From NCBI GenBank assembly GCA_021404985.1, contig QWHP01000091.1, positions 1-8,863 on the forward strand: DNA of 8,863 nucleotides, given 5' to 3'. Under the pieces are notes generated by a model that made no database searches, was not told the origin of the DNA, and was given only the letters and a program-made list of their open reading frames with translations. This document shows positions 1 through 4,492 of the stretch, piece after piece; within the stretch, counting starts at the first letter, position 1; every line of letters starts with the position of its first letter. Position numbers and translations under genes: made by a program. This DNA comes from Actinobacteria bacterium ATB1. Lineage in GTDB: Bacteria > Actinomycetota > Acidimicrobiia > UBA2766.

Positions 1-9
1 ATCACATGC

Positions 10-15
10 TATAAT
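10..15 (+). promoter_or_regulatory. -10 box of the tRNA-Val promoter
   Basis: A perfect TATAAT hexamer ends nine bases before the first base of the tRNA, so transcription would start two or three bases upstream of the mature 5' end. The matching -35 box would lie before the start of the window and cannot be seen. Confidence 0.75.
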
Positions 16-24
16 GCGCCTGTT

Positions 25-101
25 GGGCGCTTAGCTCAGTTGGTTAGAGCGTCTCGTTTACACCGAGAAGGTCAGGGGTTCGAGTCCCTTAGCGCCCACC
101 A
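25..101 (+). tRNA. tRNA-Val (anticodon UAC), CCA encoded
   Basis: All arms of a cloverleaf are visible. The acceptor stem GGGCGCT (25-31) pairs with AGCGCCC (91-97). The D-arm GCTC/GAGC follows, then the anticodon stem TCTCG/CGAGA around the loop TTTACAC, which places TAC at 34-36. The T-arm AGGGG/CCCTT (one G-U pair) encloses TTCGAGT. The discriminator is A98 and CCA is encoded at 99-101. This tRNA reads valine GUA and, depending on wobble modification, other GUN codons. It sits immediately upstream of an excisionase-like gene, and tRNA 3' ends are common integration sites. No second copy of the 3' end was found in the window. Confidence 0.97.
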
Positions 102-109
102 TCTTTAAC

Positions 110-154
110 GGCGGATTGCTTCGCAGTATTCTTGTAGAAATGGAGTGATCCGCC
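110..154 (+). promoter_or_regulatory. Inverted repeat enclosing the ribosome-binding site of the helix-turn-helix gene
   Basis: GGCGGAT (110-116) is the exact reverse complement of ATCCGCC (148-154), which directly abuts the ATG at 155. The Shine-Dalgarno-like GGAG (142-145) lies inside the loop, just before the right arm. In RNA read through from the tRNA promoter, this stem would sit against the start codon and could limit initiation. The 31-base loop makes the fold moderate in strength. Confidence 0.4.
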
Positions 155-403
155 ATGAATTTATTTTCAACTCTGAAAACCAGAACCATAATGCCAGACC
201 TTGCCGAATTTATGACCACCCAGGAAGCCGCGAGAGTTTTGGGGTTCAATGTAAGATCAATCCCTTACATGATAAAAACCAAAACACTTGAAGGCGTAAG
301 GTTCGGGCGGGCATGGCTTGTATCTCGAAAATCTGTGAAAGAGTATCTCAAAAAGACTGAGGGGATGAGCAAGAACGACCCCCGGCGAAAGCCCCAAAAA
401 TAG
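155..403 (+). CDS. Excisionase/MerR-type helix-turn-helix DNA-binding protein
   Basis: This 82-residue protein has a winged helix-turn-helix of the excisionase type from about residue 20 to 67. The block begins TTQEAARVLGF, has VRSIPYMIKTKTLEGVRFGRAW as recognition helix and wing, and ends VSRKSVKEYLKK. This matches the known pattern of excisionase-family domains (HTH_17 type), which bend DNA for phage or plasmid excision or act as small regulators. The C-terminal 15 residues are basic and look disordered. I chose the start at 155 because GGAG at 142-145 is nine bases upstream. Starts at 191 and 212 would keep the domain but lack as good a binding site. The position just downstream of a tRNA suits an element-boundary role, but no integrase is present in the window. 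It is also a candidate for binding the palindrome at 447-466 (inference). Confidence 0.8.
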   Translation: MNLFSTLKTRTIMPDLAEFMTTQEAARVLGFNVRSIPYMIKTKTLEGVRFGRAWLVSRKSVKEYLKKTEGMSKNDPRRKPQK

Positions 404-435
404 ACGCCCGAAAATCCAGTTGACGGGCGTTTTTT
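404..435 (+). terminator. Intrinsic terminator of the helix-turn-helix gene
   Basis: The stem ACGCCCG (404-410) pairs perfectly with CGGGCGT (424-430) across a 13-base loop and runs into a T tract (430-435). It begins on the base after the TAG stop codon. The -35 element of the next promoter lies across the loop and the right arm, so the terminator and the promoter share DNA. Confidence 0.85.
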
Positions 436-448
436 ATCATGATATACT
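420..448 (+). promoter_or_regulatory. Sigma-70-type promoter nested in the terminator
   Basis: TTGACG (420-425) and TATACT (443-448) are separated by exactly 17 bases, five of six matches to each consensus box. Predicted transcription start is near 455. It would transcribe a leader of about 200 bases and then the gene at 661. The -10 box overlaps the first bases of the palindrome at 447-466, the arrangement expected for a repressed promoter. Confidence 0.75.
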
Positions 449-466
449 TATGACGTTAGTCATAAG
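447..466. promoter_or_regulatory. Palindromic operator candidate overlapping the -10 box and start point
   Basis: CTTATGAC (447-454) and GTCATAAG (459-466) form a perfect 8+8 bp dyad with a 4-base spacer. The dyad covers the end of the TATACT -10 box and the predicted start point, a classic repressor position. The binding protein is not known. The excisionase-like protein encoded at 155-403 is the only DNA-binding protein in the left part of the window and therefore the first candidate (inference). Confidence 0.65.
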
Positions 467-512
467 AGGAACGCCAAGAGGCGATTTATTTTTACTCTTT
501 ACTTATGACTAA
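456..512 (+). promoter_or_regulatory. Structured 5' leader: 11-bp closing stem formed by a third copy of the operator half-site
   Basis: TTAGTCATAAG (456-466) and CTTATGACTAA (502-512) are exact reverse complements of 11 bases. In RNA started near 455 they would form a terminal stem. Inside it CGCC (472-475) pairs with GGCG (480-483) around the tetraloop AAGA. At the DNA level, 502-512 repeats the half-site of the 447-466 dyad and could be a second operator. The two roles are not exclusive. No ligand-binding class that I recognise matches this structure. Confidence 0.5.
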
Positions 513-543
513 TATCAGAACCTTACCAATCGAATAACCGTCT

Positions 544-559
544 ACCGTGTAACCGTGTG
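544..559. repeat. 8-bp tandem repeat in the leader region
   Basis: ACCGTGTA (544-551) is followed directly by ACCGTGTG (552-559), seven of eight bases alike, then by TATAAA (561-566). The hexamer looks like a -10 box, but no acceptable -35 box lies 16-18 bases upstream, so I do not call a promoter. The rest of 513-660 shows no gene I can support. Confidence 0.4.
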
Positions 560-660
560 ATATAAAACGCGGTGATGATAGCGCGGATGAGGGAGCGCGG
601 GGGCAAGCGCAAAGACAGTGAGGAAGTAAGCAATAAAAAGTGAATGTGAGGTGATGAATT

Positions 661-1038
661 TTGAAACGATGGGAAGTAGCTTGCAATGGATGTCAAAAAA
701 ATATCCATATCAGTTTTTATATGCTGCAAGACCAGCTTTGGAAAAGCATCGCCAAGCCAAGTGACAAACATCTTTGCCTGGAATGTGTCCAAGAAAGATT
801 GGGGCGCAAATTGGACAAGTCGGATTTTCAATCTCTTCCAATCAATTACATCTTTGGGCATTTACCCTATGAAGAGTCACCAATGGAATTTAGAAAGTCC
901 ATTATAGGGCATTGGATGGCACAAACCGATGGGCTTCTGAAGATATTGAGAAGACAGCGTCGATCTGCTTCCAAAGATCTGAATTCCGTAACCAATTTTA
1001 AAAAGTGGCTTGAAGAAGAATGGCAAAAGCTTTTATAG
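661..1038 (+). CDS. Four-cysteine (putative zinc-binding) protein, function unknown
   Basis: This 125-residue protein starts at a TTG codon. GAGGTGA at 648-654 lies six bases upstream, an almost ideal ribosome-binding site, and no ATG in this frame competes. It has C8-x2-C11 and, after a 27-residue gap, C39-x2-C42, a spacing typical of a treble-clef or zinc-ribbon fold. The stretch CLECVQERLGRKLDKSDF after the second pair resembles small zinc-binding proteins I associate with phages and plasmids, but I cannot name a family with certainty. The C-terminal half is basic (a KILRRQRRSASKDL region) and ends in an amphipathic helix, which would suit nucleic-acid contact. It is probably the first gene of the transcript started near 455. 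Confidence 0.75.
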   Translation: MKRWEVACNGCQKNIHISFYMLQDQLWKSIAKPSDKHLCLECVQERLGRKLDKSDFQSLPINYIFGHLPYEESPMEFRKSIIGHWMAQTDGLLKILRRQRRSASKDLNSVTNFKKWLEEEWQKLL

Positions 1039-1068
1039 AGCCACCCAGTGAAAGCGAGGTAATTCAGT

Positions 1069-1233
1069 ATGGACGAACAAAATAAATCTAATCAATATCT
1101 TGAAACAGTCATCCGCCTTTGGGATCGAATTCCCTGGTATGCGAGGGTTAAAATTATCCTGCTGATTGAGTGGTATGCCTTACCTCGCAGGATGCGCGTT
1201 TTTGTAGCGAGGTCGCTTCAATGGATAGGGTAA
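1069..1233 (+). CDS. Small basic, aromatic-rich peptide of unknown function
   Basis: This open frame encodes 54 residues beginning MDEQNKSNQYLETVIRLWDR and ending ARSLQWIG. The ribosome-binding site GAGGT (1056-1060) is eight bases before the ATG. A central stretch, IPWYARVKIILLIEWYALP (about residues 21-39), is hydrophobic and aromatic and could be a membrane-surface or short membrane-spanning helix, flanked by arginines. It lies 30 bases after the zinc-binding gene and one base before the next reading frame, so cotranscription is likely. I recognise no family. Support is the good ribosome-binding site and tight spacing. Confidence 0.5.
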   Translation: MDEQNKSNQYLETVIRLWDRIPWYARVKIILLIEWYALPRRMRVFVARSLQWIG

Positions 1234-1234
1234 C

Positions 1235-1291
1235 ATGAAACGCAAGGAATGTGGCAGGCGCGGTGGAAAGGCGACCGTCAAAAAGCACGGG
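1235..1291 (+). repeat. Direct repeat, copy 1 (partner at 1563-1619)
   Basis: These 57 bases match 1563-1619 at 53 positions. The four differences change K to R and C to W and include two silent changes, so the repeat is an old gene duplication kept partly under protein-level constraint. Confidence 0.85.
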
Positions 1292-1444
1292 GCGCGAACG
1301 AGGCGCGAACGAGGCGCTCCAATGGATTTCGTAACAGGAACGCCGAACCCGGAAGCCTTGGACGCGCTGATCGAAAGTCTTGTTAACTTCCTCATTGCTG
1401 AGAAGATCAAGGAAGCCGAAAACAAAAGCGATCCCCCAAATTAA
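1235..1444 (+). CDS. Damaged KGG-motif protein, or a short helical protein starting at 1322
   Basis: The frame encodes 69 residues. Residues 1-19 (MKRKECGRRGGKATVKKHG) match the start of the KGG motif protein encoded at 1533-1766. After that the two diverge: this copy has one extra G at 1292 and an 11-bp tandem duplication, so the second half of the motif is lost. Residues 30-69 form a different unit, with a predicted helix PEALDALIESLVNFLIAEKIKEAE. An ATG at 1322 has GAGG (1311-1314) seven bases upstream, while the ATG at 1235 has only a weak site overlapping the previous stop codon. The real product may therefore be the 40-residue protein from 1322, with 1235-1321 as a decayed KGG remnant. 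I cannot decide between the two. Confidence 0.5.
   Translation: MKRKECGRRGGKATVKKHGARTRRERGAPMDFVTGTPNPEALDALIESLVNFLIAEKIKEAENKSDPPN
1291..1312 (+). repeat. 11-bp tandem duplication inside the damaged KGG gene
   Basis: GGCGCGAACGA occurs twice in a row (1291-1301, 1302-1312) and is followed by a partial third unit GGCGC (1313-1317). A unit of 11 is not a multiple of three, so each gain or loss shifts the reading frame. This fits slippage damage in copy 1 of the KGG gene. Confidence 0.8.
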
Positions 1445-1446
1445 AA

Positions 1447-1477
1447 CTACCGTCATCCAAAGCACGGATAACGGTAG
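1447..1477 (+). other. Hairpin upstream of the terminator
   Basis: CTACCGT (1447-1453) pairs with ACGGTAG (1471-1477) and, after one C-A mismatch, ATCC (1455-1458) pairs with GGAT (1466-1469) around a 7-base loop. No T tract follows, so it is not a terminator by itself. It begins three bases after the stop codon at 1442-1444 and may protect the 3' end of the transcript or form a tandem unit with the terminator at 1485-1510. Confidence 0.6.
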
Positions 1478-1478
1478 C

Positions 1479-1531
1479 CACGAGGCAGGCGCGGGAAGCG
1501 TCTGCTTTTTGATTCTACTACACGAGGCAGG
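1479..1531 (+). repeat. 11-bp direct repeat carrying a ribosome-binding site
   Basis: CACGAGGCAGG occurs at 1479-1489 and again at 1521-1531, 42 bases apart. The second copy provides the GAGG ribosome-binding site of the gene starting at 1533. The first overlaps the left arm of the terminator. This suggests local duplication in the spacer between the two KGG genes. Confidence 0.6.
1485..1510 (+). terminator. Intrinsic terminator after the first KGG gene
   Basis: GCAGGCGC (1485-1492) pairs with GCGTCTGC (1498-1505), seven Watson-Crick pairs and one G-U, around the 5-base loop GGGAA. Five T residues follow (1506-1510). It would end transcription from the upstream promoter and isolate the second KGG gene, unless readthrough occurs. 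I see no strong promoter between 1511 and 1533. Confidence 0.8.
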
Positions 1532-1532
1532 T

Positions 1533-1766
1533 ATGAACAAAACAACCGATTCATTCGGCAGCATGAAACGCAGGGAATGGGGCAGGCGCGGCGGAAAGGC
1601 AACCGTCAAAAAGCACGGGCGCGAACACATGCGCGCGATCGGCAAACGCGGCGCGTCTACGTTCTGGAAGCGCTACAGCTTGCGCCCGGCGGGGACCTCG
1701 GACTTCGCCATTGTGAAACGCGAGAGCGGCGAAGTGATCGCCTTCACATCGGGCAAGCCGTTTTGA
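1533..1766 (+). CDS. KGG-motif (stress-associated repeat) small protein
   Basis: This 77-residue protein starts at the ATG at 1533, five bases after GAGG (1524-1527). A second ATG at 1563 corresponds to the start of the duplicate gene but lacks a good binding site. Residues 18-41 (from GRRGGKATVKKHG through GKRGAS) fit one complete KGG repeat, the Gly/Lys-rich motif known from bacterial stress-induced proteins such as the YciG/GsiB group. Those proteins are often hydrophilic and disordered, and their biochemical role is not settled. Residues 42-77 (WKRYSLRPAG ... FTSGKPF) are a non-repeat tail. The stop codon overlaps the ribosome-binding site of the next gene, so translation of the two is probably linked. 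Confidence 0.75.
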   Translation: MNKTTDSFGSMKRREWGRRGGKATVKKHGREHMRAIGKRGASTFWKRYSLRPAGTSDFAIVKRESGEVIAFTSGKPF

Positions 1767-1778
1767 GGGAAGGATGCC

Positions 1779-2117
1779 ATGAAAAAAATCTCCCTGGCTT
1801 TGATCGCCTTCCTTGCCCTGGCTTGCAGTCTGACCAATTCCTTCGAGGGCGTCACGATTATTACTGACACCCCTCTCCCCTCCCCTATCCCAACAGGCAC
1901 AACCGGTCCGCATGTTTGCATCGTCACAGCAACGCATTTGAACTTCCGCAGCGCGCCTGGCATGAATGCGCCGGTGATCGCCGTTCTGGACTATGGGGAA
2001 GTCGTCACCATCCGTCCCGCCCTGGCTGAGGGCAATTGGATCCCCGTTACAGTCCGCGGGCGGGATGGATGGATACATCAAAACTACTGTAAACAAGAAA
2101 CGGAGAATCAACCATGA
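1779..2117 (+). CDS. Putative lipoprotein with a bacterial SH3 domain
   Basis: This 112-residue protein has a typical export signal: two lysines, a hydrophobic core (residues 4-15), then Cys16 in LALAC. The lipobox is imperfect, with Ala at -3 and Leu at -2, so lipid attachment is likely but not certain. A proline/threonine-rich linker (residues 29-43) leads to an SH3b domain at 46-104, with the hallmark strands LNFRSAPG (54-61), the hydrophobic VIAVLDYGEVVTI and a GWIHQNYC end (97-104). Cys47 and Cys104 flank the domain and could form a disulfide outside the cytoplasm. SH3b domains usually bind cell-wall peptides or ligands. Two binding sites, GAGGG (1765-1769) and AAGGA (1770-1774), precede the ATG. 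The gene overlaps the next by ATGA. Confidence 0.85.
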   Translation: MKKISLALIAFLALACSLTNSFEGVTIITDTPLPSPIPTGTTGPHVCIVTATHLNFRSAPGMNAPVIAVLDYGEVVTIRPALAEGNWIPVTVRGRDGWIHQNYCKQETENQP

Positions 2118-2359
2118 AGCTATTCTGGAAAGGTACGGCAAACGTCCTGTTTTACGTTATCAGCGGCGCGCTTTTGATCTACGCGGCAAGCCGCTCGCTT
2201 GACTTCATCACTGCAACGTTATCACCCGATCAGCGCATCATCGGTTATTTGGGGCTTGCGGCAACTTCAGGCGGGATGATCGCCTGGCTTTTGCTTTTCC
2301 TCTACGGCGCGGAAGGCATCGGGCAGAGAGTCGCCGTCACGTGCGGGCTGAGATCGTGA
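2114..2359 (+). CDS. Two-helix membrane protein, C-terminus replaced at the junction
   Basis: The start overlaps the stop of the SH3 gene (ATGA), with GGAG (2102-2105) eight bases upstream, so translation is probably coupled. The 81 residues contain two hydrophobic helices, about 10-26 (NVLFYVISGALLIYAAS) and 44-65 (GYLGLAATSGGMIAWLLLFLYG), joined by a short polar loop. The last nine or so residues (AVTCGLRS and neighbours) are read from DNA that matches the right-hand, G+C-rich part, and the stop lies 19 bases inside cinA. I infer that the native protein was longer and is cut at 2325-2341. No function can be assigned. Pairing with the upstream lipoprotein suggests a small cell-envelope unit. 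Confidence 0.6.
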   Translation: MKLFWKGTANVLFYVISGALLIYAASRSLDFITATLSPDQRIIGYLGLAATSGGMIAWLLLFLYGAEGIGQRVAVTCGLRS

Positions 2360-3660
2360 CGGTCGGCACCGAGATCCTCCTGGGCCAGATCGTCGACACG
2401 AACAGCTCCTGGCTCGCCCGACGGCTCGCCGACATCGGCGTGGATCTGCTGTACACGACGACCGTCGGCGACAACATGCGACGAATGGTCGACGTGTTCT
2501 CCTGTGCCCGCGATCGCTCCGATGCAGTGATCGTCACAGGGGGCCTCGGACCCACACAGGACGACATCACGCGTGAGGCCCTCGCGGAGGTCTGCGGCAG
2601 GCCTCTCGGGCGGGACGAGACGATCGCCGTCAAGATCGAACACATCTTCACGAGCAGGGGCCGGGAGATGGCGGACTCCAACCTGCGCCAGGCGGACGTT
2701 CCCCAGGGTGCGACGGTGATCCCGCCGCAGTGGGGGACAGCTCCCGGCCTCATGGTGCCTGCCTGGCCGGACGGGCAGACCCCACCCGGTCGTGATCGAG
2801 GCTGCGTCTTCTACGCCGTTCCCGGCGTCCCGGCGGAGATGAAGGAGATGTTCGAGCGTGCGGTGGCGCCCGATCTGGTCCGCAGGGCAGGTACCACCGT
2901 CACGATCCGCTCGCGCGAGATCAAGACCTGGGGGCTCCCCGAGTCCCGTCTCGCCGAGATCCTCTCTGGTCGTTTTGCAGCGCTCGAGTCGTCGGACAAC
3001 ACGACCCTGGCGTTCCTCGCGGGTGAGGGGGTCGTGCGCGTGCGTGTCACGGTGAAGGCACGCGACGAGGCCGAAGCCGAATCGCTCCTCGATGCCGAGG
3101 AGGCCCTGATCCGCGAGCTCGTCGGGGACGCCGTGTTCGGCAGCGGGACCGAAACGATCGAGTCGGTCTGCATAGGCCTGCTGGACGCAGCCGGCCTCTC
3201 ACTGGCCGTAGCGGAGTCGATGACGGGGGGGCTGGTGGGCGCGTGGCTCACGCGGGTTCCGGGCAGCTCGGCGGTGTTCCGAGGTTCGGCGGTCACCTAC
3301 ACCGCAGAGGCGAAGACGCGTGTGCTCGGCGTTCCCGTGGAGATTCTGGAAGAGCACGGACCTGTGAGCGAGCCGGTCGCGGCTGCGATGGCGACCGGCG
3401 CGCGGCAGCTCTACGGCTCGAACGTGGCGGTCGCCGTCACGGGTTCGGCCGGTCCCTCCACCCAGGGGTCCGAGCTCGGTGAGGCTTACCTAGCAGTCGA
3501 CATCGAAGGTGACGTCGAGGTCGTACGGGTGCATTTCCCCGGGGACAGGGAGCGGGTCAGGATCTTCGCAACGGCGACCGTGCTCGACCTCCTGCGCCGG
3601 CGTCTGCAGGCACGTTCCCCCCATCGGGCTGTCGAACCCTCTGCTGAGGGGCGTCCATGA
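2341..3660 (+). CDS. cinA: CinA-type protein: molybdopterin-binding-like domain plus nicotinamide-nucleotide amidase domain
   Basis: This 439-residue protein has the full two-domain layout of the family. The N-terminal domain (1 to about 175) shows VGTEILLGQIVDTN (8-21), TGGLGPTQDD (66-75), GTAPG (132-136) and PGVPAEM (161-167), as in the COG1058/MoaB-like fold linked to ADP-ribose pyrophosphatase activity. The C-terminal domain (about 270-420) is of the PncC type, which deamidates NMN to nicotinate mononucleotide in pyridine-nucleotide salvage. It shows AESMTGG (291-297), VPGSS (306-310), VTY (318-320), K325 and VTGSAGP (366-372). The GTG at 2341 gives exactly the family N-terminus. AGAGAG at 2325-2330 is a poor, distant binding site, and the DNA upstream of 2330 seems foreign. 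The name reflects competence induction in streptococci, but transformation is not implied. cinA near recA is a common arrangement. Confidence 0.93.
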   Translation: MRAEIVTVGTEILLGQIVDTNSSWLARRLADIGVDLLYTTTVGDNMRRMVDVFSCARDRSDAVIVTGGLGPTQDDITREALAEVCGRPLGRDETIAVKIEHIFTSRGREMADSNLRQADVPQGATVIPPQWGTAPGLMVPAWPDGQTPPGRDRGCVFYAVPGVPAEMKEMFERAVAPDLVRRAGTTVTIRSREIKTWGLPESRLAEILSGRFAALESSDNTTLAFLAGEGVVRVRVTVKARDEAEAESLLDAEEALIRELVGDAVFGSGTETIESVCIGLLDAAGLSLAVAESMTGGLVGAWLTRVPGSSAVFRGSAVTYTAEAKTRVLGVPVEILEEHGPVSEPVAAAMATGARQLYGSNVAVAVTGSAGPSTQGSELGEAYLAVDIEGDVEVVRVHFPGDRERVRIFATATVLDLLRRRLQARSPHRAVEPSAEGRP

Positions 3661-4214
3661 CCGACAGCGTCCGCCTCTTCGTCGCAGTCCTGCCACCGGC
3701 GGAGGCTCGCGACAAGCTCGCAGCCGGGCTGGGCGAACTGCCGGAGCTGCCGGGGGGTCGCTGGGTGGCCCCGGATGCCTGGCACCTGACGCTGCAGTTC
3801 CTTGGCAATGTCGAGGCAGGGATGCTGGACCGCATCCGGCTCGCCTGCGCCTTTGCCGCAGGGAGGGTCAGGCCTTTCGGGGTCGTCTTCGGAGGCTCCG
3901 GGGCGTTCCCCTCCGTGCGCCGCGCCCGCGTCGTCTGGATCGGAGTGGAATCACAGCGGAGCGGCCTCGAGGCGCTTTCCACCGCGGTGAAGGATCAGAC
4001 CGCCAAGCTGGGTTTCGAGCCCGAGGTCCGCGACTTCAGGCCTCATCTCACGATCGGGCGACTTCGCAAGCCGTCGGACGTATCGTCGATCATGCCCGAG
4101 ATCAGGCCCGAGGAGATCTCGGCCGAGGTCTCCGAGATCGCTCTCATGCGGTCCCGGCCCGGTGGTTCCGGTGCAAGCTACTCGGCGGTCGACACCTTCC
4201 CGCTGCGGTCCTGA
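3657..4214 (+). CDS. thpR: RNA 2',3'-cyclic phosphodiesterase (2H phosphoesterase, LigT/ThpR)
   Basis: This 185-residue protein, the usual length for the family, carries the two signature motifs of 2H phosphoesterases: HLTL at 43-46 and HLTI at 130-133. The two histidines form the active site that opens 2',3'-cyclic phosphates at RNA ends. The first bacterial members were described as 2'-5' RNA ligases, so databases use both names. The N-terminal RLFVAVLPP strand is also typical. The ATG overlaps the cinA stop (ATGA), and GAGGGG (3646-3651) is five bases upstream, so the gene is translated from the cinA transcript with likely coupling. The LexA-regulated recA promoter follows 40 bases after the stop. 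Confidence 0.92.
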   Translation: MTDSVRLFVAVLPPAEARDKLAAGLGELPELPGGRWVAPDAWHLTLQFLGNVEAGMLDRIRLACAFAAGRVRPFGVVFGGSGAFPSVRRARVVWIGVESQRSGLEALSTAVKDQTAKLGFEPEVRDFRPHLTIGRLRKPSDVSSIMPEIRPEEISAEVSEIALMRSRPGGSGASYSAVDTFPLRS

Positions 4215-4253
4215 GAGGGCAGGCCCACGTCGGACGGAGACCGGCGCAGGTCC

Positions 4254-4282
4254 TTGCCGTGCGAACATGCGTTCGATATAGT
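4254..4282 (+). promoter_or_regulatory. recA promoter
   Basis: TTGCCG (4254-4259) and TATAGT (4277-4282) are separated by 17 bases. Predicted start is near 4289, which gives a recA leader of about 200 bases. The spacer contains a LexA box. Confidence 0.7.
4262..4275. promoter_or_regulatory. LexA (SOS) box in the recA promoter
   Basis: CGAACATGCGTTCG is a perfect 14-bp palindrome fitting the Gram-positive/actinobacterial LexA consensus CGAAC-N4-GTTCG. It lies between the -35 and -10 boxes, so bound LexA would block RNA polymerase. Release after RecA-stimulated LexA self-cleavage would make recA self-inducing under DNA damage. Confidence 0.88.
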
Positions 4283-4294
4283 CACAGCTGCCGT

Positions 4295-4328
4295 CGAGAA
4301 TCCCATGCATGGAATTCTCGTTCGAGAA
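4295..4328 (+). other. Dyads at the 5' end of the recA leader
   Basis: CGAGAAT (4295-4301) and ATTCTCG (4314-4320) are arms of a 26-bp palindrome centred on CATG/CATG, with one mismatched pair (4302/4313). TTCTCG (4315-4320) can instead pair with CGAGAA (4323-4328). The element starts about six bases after the predicted transcription start, so it would form a hairpin at the 5' end of the mRNA, or a second protein site on the DNA. Confidence 0.6.
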
Positions 4329-4399
4329 GTCCTCACGGGGGATTCCCCGCCGAGGGGCCGGAGTTTGTGTCGCAGGCGGCCGGTACCGTGATCCCGAGG

Positions 4400-4431
4400 T
4401 CGGTTCGGGAAACGAAGCGGACCCGAACCGA
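4400..4431 (+). other. Strong hairpin in the recA leader
   Basis: TCGGTTCGGG (4400-4409) and CCCGAACCGA (4422-4431) form a perfect 10-bp stem around a 12-base loop. No T tract follows, so it is not an intrinsic terminator. It lies about 60 bases before the recA start and may influence stability or translation of the leader. Confidence 0.65.
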
Positions 4432-4466
4432 GGTCGCAGGGCAACAGGTCCGAGAGTGAGAGTCGA

Positions 4467-4482
4467 AGTCAGAGAGTCAGAG
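4467..4482 (+). repeat. 8-bp tandem repeat in the purine-rich recA leader
   Basis: AGTCAGAG occurs twice in a row (4467-4474, 4475-4482) within a longer run of GAGAGT-like units. The second unit merges with the GAGGG ribosome-binding site. Confidence 0.7.
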
Positions 4483-4492
4483 AGGGATGGCG

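Noticed and set aside
58..249. A minus-strand frame through the tRNA and the helix-turn-helix gene
   Set aside because: It crosses the tRNA gene. The GLEPLTFSV-like ending is typical of false proteins predicted from this kind of tRNA-flanking sequence.
575..643. A 22-residue basic open frame (MIARMRERGG...) before the zinc-binding gene
   Set aside because: There is no good ribosome-binding site, and it is too short to support without homologues.
3509..4459. A 316-codon plus-strand frame across cinA, thpR and the recA leader
   Set aside because: It runs out of frame through two well-supported genes and then through the recA promoter. Its composition (Arg/Pro/Gly-rich) is that of a shadow frame.
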